Assembly: GCA_038065175.1 (NCBI GenBank)
Contig: JBBTRN010000016.1
Span: 1-18,896, forward strand
Source of the DNA: JBBTRN01 sp038065175
GTDB lineage: Bacteria > Patescibacteriota > Doudnabacteria > UBA920
Reading direction: 5' to 3'
DNA length: 18,896 nucleotides
Shown: piece after piece, positions 14,079-18,896 of the stretch
How the letters are laid out: the number at the start of each line of letters is the position of its first letter
Position numbering within the stretch: position 1 is the first letter of the stretch
Translations under genes and position numbers: made by a program
Notes under the pieces: generated by a model
What the model was told of the DNA's origin: nothing
The model's database searches: none
Seen by the model: the letters and a program-made list of their open reading frames with translations, nothing else

Positions 14079-14165
14079 CTGTCATTCCGACTGACTGAAA
14101 GGAATGGAGGAATCCCTTATATTCAAAATTTAAGGGATCTCTCGACTTCGCTCGAGATGACACAG
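14079..14165. repeat. Second-type inverted pair of small hairpins upstream of glyQS
   Basis: The left half contains CATTCC...GGAATG and the right half TCTCGA-cttcgc-TCGAGA. The inner arms ATCCCTTA (14112-14119) and TAAGGGAT (14131-14138) pair exactly around an A/T-rich spacer, and the outer GTCATTCCGA/TCGAGATGAC arms pair imperfectly. The encoded RNA could fold into one long imperfect hairpin. The GTCATCTCGAGCGAAG-type core resembles a repeat found in many bacterial genomes (from memory). Confidence 0.8.
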
Positions 14166-14176
14166 TGATTAAACAA

Positions 14177-14185
14177 ATTATACCA
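14177..14185 (-). promoter_or_regulatory. Extended -10 promoter (TGGTATAAT) for glyQS
   Basis: On the minus strand TGG-TATAAT matches an extended -10 element; no good -35 is present. The predicted start near 14170 would place the whole 14079-14165 repeat in a leader of about 105 nt before ATG 14066. Confidence 0.5.
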
Positions 14186-14195
14186 AAAACTCTGG

Positions 14196-14216
14196 CTACA
14201 AGCTACTAGCTACTTA
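14196..14216. repeat. Short 7-bp tandem repeat (CTACAAG, CTACTAG, CTACTTA)
   Basis: Three degenerate 7-mers in register, between the tgt stop and the glyQS promoter. Too short to be certain alone, but it fits the 7-bp period of the other arrays in the window. Confidence 0.6.
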
Positions 14217-14234
14217 CTCCTTCCTTATAATTCC

Positions 14235-15530
14235 TTACCCTTCGACTTCGCTCAGGGTGGCATCTTTAAATTCTTTATAGTTTGCCACCATCTCCCCAAA
14301 ATAATCATACTCAATCGCTTTCCTTATTTTCGCCATTAAATTCAAATAAAACTTCAAATTGTGCATAGTGGCCAAACGGATAGCCAGAGGCTCGCCCGTG
14401 GCGAATAAATGGCGTAAATAACTCTTGGTGTGGTTTAAACATAAATAGCAATCGCAGGCGTTGTCTACTGGCGTAAAGTCTTCACGATATTTTTCAAGCC
14501 CGACATTGATCGTTTGATAACCTTCAACTTGTTCACCCCCACCTAACCTCCCCCCTCGAGGGGGAGGAATGGCTTGATTTTCCCTCTCCTTGATGGGGAG
14601 GGCTAGGGAGGGGTGATATTTAGCAGAAACATAAAGCCTTCCATGCCTCGCTTCTCTCGTCGGAATGACGCAATCAAAAGTGTCGCACCCGCGCGCCACT
14701 GCCTGGACAATATCAAAAGGCGTACCCACGCCGAGCAAATGTTTGGGAGCATTTTCTGGCAAATTAAGAATCGCCGCTTCCACGGCCTTTAACATTTCCT
14801 CTTGCGGTTCGCCTACGGCCACGCCGCCTATGGCAAAACCTTCAACACCTAAATTCACCATATCGAGTGCGGATTGTTTGCGCAGATCTTCAAAGGAAGC
14901 ACCCTGGACTATACCCCACAATTTCTGATGCGGATTAATCGGATCTCCGTGCTTAACTATTCGCTCGTGTTCTTTAATTGCTCTTTCTGCCCACCTCTTT
15001 GTGAGTTCGATGGATTGTTTGGAACGCTCGTATTCAAACGGGTAGCCCGGAAAATCGTCTAAAATTAACGCAATGTCGCTCCCTAAATTTGCCTGTATCT
15101 GGATTGATTTTTCCGGTGATAAAATTTCCTGCTTGCCGTCTAAATCAAACTGGAACAAAACTCCTGCCTCCATGACTTTCCTCATCTTAGATAGCGAAAA
15201 AACCTGGAAACCCCCAGAGTCCGTGAATATCGGCCCTTTCCAGTTCATAAACTTGTGCAGTCCCCCGGCTTTGTAAATAAGCGCATCGCCCGGCCTCTGC
15301 CACAGGTGGTAAGTGTTAGCGAGAATAATGTCCGCTCCCCAAAATTTTAATTCTTCGCTGGTAACGGCTTTAACCGCGCCTTTTGTGCCAATAGGCAAAA
15401 ACGCCGGAGTTTTTATATCCCCGTGCGCTGTATGGATTATGCCAATTCGCGCTCTCCCTGTCTTTTCCTCTCCCTTGAGGGGAGAGGCTAGGTGAGGGTG
15501 GTCTGATTTTAAAATTTCAAAATAGGACAT
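14235..15530 (-). CDS. tgt: tRNA-guanine (queuine/preQ1) transglycosylase
   Basis: Exchanges guanine-34 of GUN-anticodon tRNAs for a 7-deazaguanine in the cytosol. The TIM barrel carries TDSGGFQV (Asp104, general acid/base), GIVQG (206-210), GGVAVGE (235-241) and FDCVIPTREARHG with nucleophile Asp286. Zinc is held by Cys359, Cys361, Cys364 and His390, with the spacing of the characterised enzymes. At 431 aa it is about 50 longer than usual; the excess is repeat-derived at residues 11-23, 306-333 and 423-431. The middle one follows the RHGRLYVSAK strand, and the last forms the C-terminal end. The start ATG lacks a Shine-Dalgarno site and may lie at or near the transcript 5' end. No queuosine-synthesis gene is visible here, so base salvage is possible. 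Confidence 0.96.
   Translation of the reverse strand: MSYFEILKSDHPHLASPLKGEEKTGRARIGIIHTAHGDIKTPAFLPIGTKGAVKAVTSEELKFWGADIILANTYHLWQRPGDALIYKAGGLHKFMNWKGPIFTDSGGFQVFSLSKMRKVMEAGVLFQFDLDGKQEILSPEKSIQIQANLGSDIALILDDFPGYPFEYERSKQSIELTKRWAERAIKEHERIVKHGDPINPHQKLWGIVQGASFEDLRKQSALDMVNLGVEGFAIGGVAVGEPQEEMLKAVEAAILNLPENAPKHLLGVGTPFDIVQAVARGCDTFDCVIPTREARHGRLYVSAKYHPSLALPIKERENQAIPPPRGGRLGGGEQVEGYQTINVGLEKYREDFTPVDNACDCYLCLNHTKSYLRHLFATGEPLAIRLATMHNLKFYLNLMAKIRKAIEYDYFGEMVANYKEFKDATLSEVEG
14238..14257. repeat. Small palindromic repeat forming the tgt C-terminus
   Basis: CCCT-TCGACTTCGCTC-AGGG. Read on the minus strand it encodes the end of the last nine residues (DATLSEVEG), and the TAA stop follows immediately. 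It shares the TCGACTTCGCTC core with the right half of the element at 14079-14165, so it may be a solo half of the same family. Confidence 0.8.
14534..14615. repeat. REPIN-like inverted pair of palindromes in tgt
   Basis: The left unit runs from CACCCCCACCTAACC to CGAGGGGGAGGAA, then a 10-nt spacer, and the right unit from TTCCCTCTCC to GGGCTAGGGAGGGGTG. It encodes residues 306-333. It matches the nfo copy in unit sequence, order and orientation. Confidence 0.9.
15463..15500. repeat. Single GC-rich palindromic unit at the tgt N-terminus
   Basis: TTTTCCTCTCCCTTGAGGGG followed by AGAGGCTAGGTGAGGGTG, the same orientation as the right-hand unit of the pairs. It encodes residues 11-23 (HPHLASPLKGEEK), before the conserved TGRARIGIIHT strand. 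Confidence 0.85.
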
Positions 15531-15538
15531 TGAAGATA

Positions 15539-15573
15539 GTATAAAGTATTACCTATAAAGTATAAAGGCATAA
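15539..15573. repeat. 7-bp tandem repeat (GTATAAA-type, 5 copies) upstream of tgt, with -10-like boxes
   Basis: Units GTATAAA, GTATTAC, CTATAAA, GTATAAA, GGCATAA keep strict register. On the minus strand they generate TATACT boxes at 15538-15543 and 15559-15564, one 7 nt before the ATG at 15530 and one 21 nt further up. A tgt promoter is needed here, because the terminator at 15576-15604 cuts off the upstream unit. The -35 matches are weak. Confidence 0.75.
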
Positions 15574-15575
15574 CA

Positions 15576-15604
15576 AAACAGCGCTGCCTTCGGCAACGCT
15601 GTTT
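15576..15604 (-). terminator. Intrinsic terminator after the 112-aa gene
   Basis: Arms AAACAGCG-C-TGCC and GGCA-A-CGCTGTTT (8 bp, one mismatch, 4 bp) close on a TTC loop, followed on the minus strand by GTTTTGTT. It begins 7 nt after the stop at 15611 and closes the hicB-hicA-unknown unit. Confidence 0.85.
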
Positions 15605-15610
15605 AAATAC

Positions 15611-15949
15611 TTAGTTAGGTTTTCTTTTCGATTGTTTGATAGCTTCAGCAACATCTGATAGGGTTGCTCCGAGTTCTCTGAATCTATTGCTAGTTTCCAC
15701 CAATGCATTGCCAGTTTTTTCTAAATGATCGGCTATAGCATCAGGATCCTCGCCAACCTCTGCTTTTGCTCTTTCAATTTCAGTTTGTATTGTGCTTAAA
15801 ACTTCAGGCGAATACTTTCTGAATAAATCCTGTAATGCCTCCCTTGTCCTGCCCACACTTGGACGTTCTCCAACGCTACCCTTTCTCCCACCCCAGGTTG
15901 TCCCAAAATGAGTAGATGGACCTTCTCCCTTGAGGACTTGTAATGCCAT
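15611..15949 (-). CDS. Hypothetical protein, 112 aa, third gene of the hicBA unit
   Basis: I do not recognise this protein. A Gly-rich, probably disordered N-terminus (1-34) precedes helices at about 35-60 (REALQDLFRKY, then IQTEIERAKAEV) and a long amphipathic region, about 68-105, ending in a basic KQSKRKPN tail. No membrane segment or catalytic motif is seen. The ATG lies 28 nt after the hicA stop with no Shine-Dalgarno site, and an intrinsic terminator follows 7 nt after its stop. It therefore sits in one transcription unit with hicB and hicA. It could be a passenger or a third component of the system; sequence alone cannot tell. Confidence 0.72.
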   Translation of the reverse strand: MALQVLKGEGPSTHFGTTWGGRKGSVGERPSVGRTREALQDLFRKYSPEVLSTIQTEIERAKAEVGEDPDAIADHLEKTGNALVETSNRFRELGATLSDVAEAIKQSKRKPN

Positions 15950-15977
15950 ATATTTTAGTTAATTTATTAAAAAATTT

Positions 15978-16199
15978 CTATTTTAAAAACTCCATAAATT
16001 CATCAACACTAACTTCGGCATCCCGAAGGATTTTTATAAGCAACGACCTATCAATACTTTTATAATCCGGAACGGTTATTGATTTCCTTCCGAGACTCGA
16101 AAGGCGAATATGGCTGCCTCTTTGCCTAAGAGCCCTGTAGCCAACATTCGCCAAAACTTTGAGTAATTTTTTGGCAGACAAAATGGGCAACTGCGTCAT
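15978..16199 (-). CDS. hicA: HicA-family mRNA interferase toxin
   Basis: A small (73 aa) double-stranded-RNA-binding-fold toxin that cuts mRNA until neutralised by HicB. The signature is complete: LSAKKLLKVLANVGYRALRQRGSH with catalytic His30, IRLSSLGRKSITVPDYKSIDRSLLIKILRDA, then the short C-terminal helix typical of the YcfA/HicA family (in words, with residues in family order). It starts with ATG 5 nt after the hicB stop, so antitoxin is translated first, the reverse of the common hicA-hicB order. It probably depends on the promoter at 16454-16482. No active-site residue is missing. Confidence 0.92.
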   Translation of the reverse strand: MTQLPILSAKKLLKVLANVGYRALRQRGSHIRLSSLGRKSITVPDYKSIDRSLLIKILRDAEVSVDEFMEFLK

Positions 16200-16204
16200 A
16201 AAAT

Positions 16205-16447
16205 TTAAACCGTAATAGTATGAAGGCTTACTTCCTGCGGAGTATAATCTTTAAGGATTTTTTTAGCGGATTTTTCTTCTAAAACTAAATCAATTACTTC
16301 CCTAATATTTTTTAGGGCTTCGTCTAAAGTCTTTCCTTGCGAATAACAGCCTTCTAAAACGGGGCATTCAACAACATAAAAACTGTCGATACCTTTTTCT
16401 ACAAATATCGGCAAATTTTTATGATATTTTATACTTACTTTCTTCAT
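16205..16447 (-). CDS. hicB: HicB-family antitoxin
   Basis: Partner antitoxin of HicA, 80 aa, with the partial RNase-H-like fold of small HicB proteins: FYVVECPVLEGCYSQGKT followed by LDEALKNIREVIDLVLEE. There is no added helix-turn-helix or ribbon-helix-helix domain, so autoregulation by DNA binding is uncertain. I start at ATG 16447 (MKKVSIKYHK) and reject an in-frame TTG at 16471, because the TTG lies inside the promoter spacer. The predicted transcription start coincides with the A of this ATG, so the mRNA may be leaderless. The promoter overlaps the last codons of pnp. HicA follows after 5 nt. Confidence 0.88.
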   Translation of the reverse strand: MKKVSIKYHKNLPIFVEKGIDSFYVVECPVLEGCYSQGKTLDEALKNIREVIDLVLEEKSAKKILKDYTPQEVSLHTITV

Positions 16448-16453
16448 GACTTT

Positions 16454-16482
16454 ATTATACTTTTTCGACAATTATCTGTCAA
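16454..16482 (-). promoter_or_regulatory. Perfect consensus sigma-70 promoter TTGACA-N17-TATAAT for hicBA
   Basis: The -35 TTGACA (16477-16482) and -10 TATAAT (16454-16459) both match consensus with the optimal 17-nt spacer. The predicted +1 is 16447, the first base of the hicB ATG. A GACA-N6-TGTC dyad (16467-16480) overlaps the -35 and spacer and could be an operator. The -35 lies inside the end of pnp. Confidence 0.85.
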
Positions 16483-18775
16483 AATTCCTTCTTGGCGGCC
16501 TGGGGCCATGGCCGAAGCCTCCGCTTCTTGGGCCTGTGGGTCTTCTAGGGCGAAAATTGTCATTTCCGCCGCTACCAAAAGCTCCAGCCGCGCCTTCGGG
16601 CGCGGGACCCGCAAAGGGTTTATGAGTCAAATTAATCCTACCTTGGTCGTCAATCTCCGAAACCTGAACCTTTAAAGTATCGCCGATTTTTACTATGTCT
16701 TCCACTCTCCCCACATGGTAATTGGCAAGCTGGGAAATATGCACCAAACCGTCTTTGCCAGGGAGTACTTCCACGAACGCTCCAAAATCCATAAGCCTTG
16801 TTACCTTGCCTTCAAAAATTTCACCCGGCTCGACTTCGCGTACTATGTCTTTTATCCATTTAACCGCTTTTTCGGCCATGGCGGCATCGGTGCCGCAGAC
16901 CATTACCAAGCCGTCGTCTTCAATGTCAATTTTTAACCCGCCACAAGACGCGATGATTTCGTTTATCATTTTACCGCCCGGGCCTATTACTTCGCGGATT
17001 TTATCGGGCTTAATGCGGAAAGAAGTAATGCGCGGCGCGTAAGGCGACATTTCGCTCCTGGGCGCCGGTAAAGCTTCTTTCATTTTGCTAATAATGTGCA
17101 CGCGCGCGGGTTTTGCTTCTTCCAAAGCTTGCGCTAAAATGTCCGCGCTTAATCCTTTTAGCTTCATGTCTAACTGCAGGGCGGTTACGCCTTCTTCGCT
17201 CCCCGTGACTTTAAAATCCATATGTCCGTTAAAATCTTCTATACCGGCAATGTCCGTGAGCACTTTAAAATTGCTGGGGTTCGATTCGTCCATAACCAAG
17301 CCCATAGCACAGCCGCCGATTACTTCAGTAATAGGCACGCCCGCATCCATTAAAGCCAAAGTTGAGCCGCATGTGGAAGCCATAGAAGTCGAACCGTTGG
17401 AAGACATAATTTCGCTCACCAGGCGCATGGTATAAGGGAAGCCTTCTTGGGGCGGCAAAACCACCTCCACCGCGCGTTCGGCGAGCATGCCGTGGCCGAT
17501 TTCACGGCGCCCAGGGCCCCTTAAGGGCGCGACTTCGCCCACGCTGTAGCCGGGCATATTATAGTGGTGGATATAGCGCTTGGCGCGGCCATCGGTTGGG
17601 TCTTCCATCCCGTCTAACATTTGCTCGTCGCCCTTACTGCCTAAAGTCACTACGGTTAAAGCCTGGGTTTCCCCGCGGGTAAACAGCGCACTGCCATGGG
17701 TGCGCGGCAAAACCCCAACTTCACAGGTAATTGCCCTGGTTTCGTTTAATTTCCTGCCGTCCACGCGCCGCTCTTTTTCTAAAATTTGCTTTTGCTGATA
17801 TTTCTTTAAAATTTTATCCACGCAAGCGGCGGTGTCTTTTTCAATACTTGCCCCGTAAGCCAACGAAGTTGTGCTACTGGGGTTCACGCCTTCAATAGTC
17901 CCTAAGGCCGTTTTAACCGCTTCGGTAATTTCCTTTTCCAATTTGGAGATATTCCCTTCGCGCTCTTCTTTATTGCTAACATAAACCGCGGCTTCAATTT
18001 TTTTGTCTGTCAAAAGTTCTTTGGTCTTTTCCATTACCTTTTCCGACGGCTTAATAATAATTGGTTCGGACTTTGCTTTTCCAACTTGCTTGACGAATTC
18101 CAACTGGCATTTGACCAATTCCCCCAAATAGGCTTGCGCAAATTTTATAGCTTCCACAATTTCTTGCTCCTTCACAAGTTTGGCGCCCATTTCCACCATA
18201 ATAATGTGTTCTCCTGTACCGCAAACAATTAAATCCATAACTGACTCTTCCTGCTGCTGGTGGGTCGGGTTTACAATATATTGATCGCCGATTTTGCCCA
18301 CACGCACGCCGGCTACGGGCCCGTCAAAAGGCACATTGGAAATTGCCAAGGCCATGCTCGCGGCATTGACCGCTACCATGTCCGGCTCATTGATGCCGTC
18401 TATGGATAAAACCATGGCCGTTACCTGCACATCATTGCGCATGCCTTCTGGAAAAAGCGGCCGCAATGTTCTGTCTATAACCCGCCCCTTTAAAATGGCG
18501 TCGTCTGTCGCGCGGCCTTCCCTTTTAATCCACCTCGAGCCTTTTATTTTCCCCGCGGCATACAGTCGCTCCTCGTAATCCATTAACAACGGAAAAAAAT
18601 CTATGCCTTCTCGCGCCTGTTCACTCATAATGGTCGTGGCCAAAACCACGGTGTCGCCAAGCCGGGCCAAAACCGCGCCGCCCGCCTGTCCGGCCAATTT
18701 GCCGGTTTCAAACACAAAATCGCCGTCTCCGATTTTAACGGAGATGGACTTTGTCGAAAGTTTACTGTCTGACAT
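16472..18775 (-). CDS. pnp: Polyribonucleotide nucleotidyltransferase (PNPase)
   Basis: Phosphorolytic 3'-5' exoribonuclease, a trimeric ring in RNA turnover. Two RNase PH-like domains (about 10-230 and 325-560) are joined by a helical domain; then KH (GPGGKM at 598-603) and S1 (about 650-718). In the second PH domain the catalytic Asp514 and Asp520 lie in IEDFNGHMDF, the spacing seen in E. coli. The first-domain loop reads SRWIKREGR where E. coli has SFFRREGR. At 767 aa it is slightly longer than usual because of a Gly/Pro/Arg-rich tail (about 722-767) that could bind RNA. The start ATG has GGAAAG 6 nt upstream. The usual rpsO neighbour is not in view, but the window ends 121 nt upstream. 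No repeat insertion affects its core. Confidence 0.97.
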   Translation of the reverse strand: MSDSKLSTKSISVKIGDGDFVFETGKLAGQAGGAVLARLGDTVVLATTIMSEQAREGIDFFPLLMDYEERLYAAGKIKGSRWIKREGRATDDAILKGRVIDRTLRPLFPEGMRNDVQVTAMVLSIDGINEPDMVAVNAASMALAISNVPFDGPVAGVRVGKIGDQYIVNPTHQQQEESVMDLIVCGTGEHIIMVEMGAKLVKEQEIVEAIKFAQAYLGELVKCQLEFVKQVGKAKSEPIIIKPSEKVMEKTKELLTDKKIEAAVYVSNKEEREGNISKLEKEITEAVKTALGTIEGVNPSSTTSLAYGASIEKDTAACVDKILKKYQQKQILEKERRVDGRKLNETRAITCEVGVLPRTHGSALFTRGETQALTVVTLGSKGDEQMLDGMEDPTDGRAKRYIHHYNMPGYSVGEVAPLRGPGRREIGHGMLAERAVEVVLPPQEGFPYTMRLVSEIMSSNGSTSMASTCGSTLALMDAGVPITEVIGGCAMGLVMDESNPSNFKVLTDIAGIEDFNGHMDFKVTGSEEGVTALQLDMKLKGLSADILAQALEEAKPARVHIISKMKEALPAPRSEMSPYAPRITSFRIKPDKIREVIGPGGKMINEIIASCGGLKIDIEDDGLVMVCGTDAAMAEKAVKWIKDIVREVEPGEIFEGKVTRLMDFGAFVEVLPGKDGLVHISQLANYHVGRVEDIVKIGDTLKVQVSEIDDQGRINLTHKPFAGPAPEGAAGAFGSGGNDNFRPRRPTGPRSGGFGHGPRPPRRNFDR
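16588..16605. repeat. UUCG-type hairpin in the pnp tail coding region
   Basis: CCGCGCC-TTCG-GGCGCGG, 7-bp arms with a 4-nt loop, inside the low-complexity tail. It may be another repeat insertion or a chance product of Gly/Ala/Pro codons. Confidence 0.5.
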
Positions 18776-18787
18776 AAATTGCTTTCC

Positions 18788-18803
18788 GGCGCATTATAGC
18801 GCC
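18788..18803 (-). promoter_or_regulatory. Probable pnp -10 element flanked by GGCGC/GCGCC arms
   Basis: On the minus strand GGCGC-TATAAT-GCGCC places a consensus -10 (18793-18798) between inverted arms. The predicted start near 18786 would leave a leader of about 11 nt that includes GGAAAG. No good -35 was found. Confidence 0.5.
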
Positions 18804-18896
18804 TGTCTTTCAAAGATGATTCGCGTGTTGACGACGACTTTTTTAAAAAGCATATCGCTGTACTCGCAAACCATCCTGAAAAATTATTATAACTCA

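Noticed and set aside
14067..14234. T-box riboswitch or tRNA gene in the glyQS leader
   Set aside because: No T-box core, specifier loop, cloverleaf or T-loop sequence can be found; the region is occupied by a repeat, a -10 element and a short 7-bp array.
16448..16471. TTG start giving an 88-aa HicB
   Set aside because: The TTG lies in the spacer of a consensus promoter, so it would not be transcribed from it; the ATG at 16447 fits the HicB family start.
332..18775. Alternative genetic code (UGA as Gly or Trp)
   Set aside because: Conserved genes have no internal TGA and tatD ends in TGA at the expected place.

Overview
The window is a compact stretch of bacterial chromosome that looks like a Candidate Phyla Radiation (Patescibacteria, Parcubacteria-like) genome. 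This is an inference from gene content and style: near-zero gene spacing, short enzymes, many small unknown ORFs slotted between housekeeping genes, weak or absent Shine-Dalgarno sites, and repeat peptides inside conserved proteins. UGA is used as a stop (for example the TatD gene), so the code is standard and not the recoded SR1/Gracilibacteria code.

Apart from a doubtful small gene at the left edge (71-283, +), every gene is on the minus strand and is read from right to left. In transcription order: polynucleotide phosphorylase (pnp); a hicB-hicA toxin-antitoxin unit with a third unknown gene, a consensus promoter and its own terminator; tRNA-guanine transglycosylase (tgt); glycyl-tRNA synthetase; a small ORF; an M24 Xaa-Pro peptidase; two unknown ORFs; an M16 zinc peptidase; a cyclopropane-fatty-acid synthase-type methyltransferase; endonuclease IV (nfo); three small unknown ORFs; methionyl-tRNA synthetase (metG); TatD nuclease; an unknown ORF; and leucyl-tRNA synthetase (leuS). 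The theme is tRNA charging and modification, RNA turnover, proteolysis and DNA repair. No tRNA, rRNA, CRISPR array, insertion sequence or transposase was seen, and there is no gene-free stretch longer than 300 bases.

The most striking feature is leuS. A complete alpha/beta serine hydrolase domain of the RBBP9/YdeN type (about 178 residues, with GHSLG nucleophile elbow and candidate Asp and His) sits in the first beta-hairpin of the CP1 editing domain, and both halves of the synthetase remain intact around it.

The second theme is a population of short repeats written in frame into conserved proteins. Three large composites of two inverted GC-rich palindromes (REPIN-like, 82-88 bp) lie in nfo, the M24 peptidase and tgt, and single copies lie in tatD and at the tgt N-terminus. 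Other perfect palindromes lie in the M24 peptidase (between two metal-ligand Asp residues), the M16 peptidase, metG, nfo and tatD. Independently, six tandem arrays with a 7-bp period but different unit sequences occur in leuS, tatD (two), glyQS and two intergenic regions; one of these also carries the likely tgt promoter elements.
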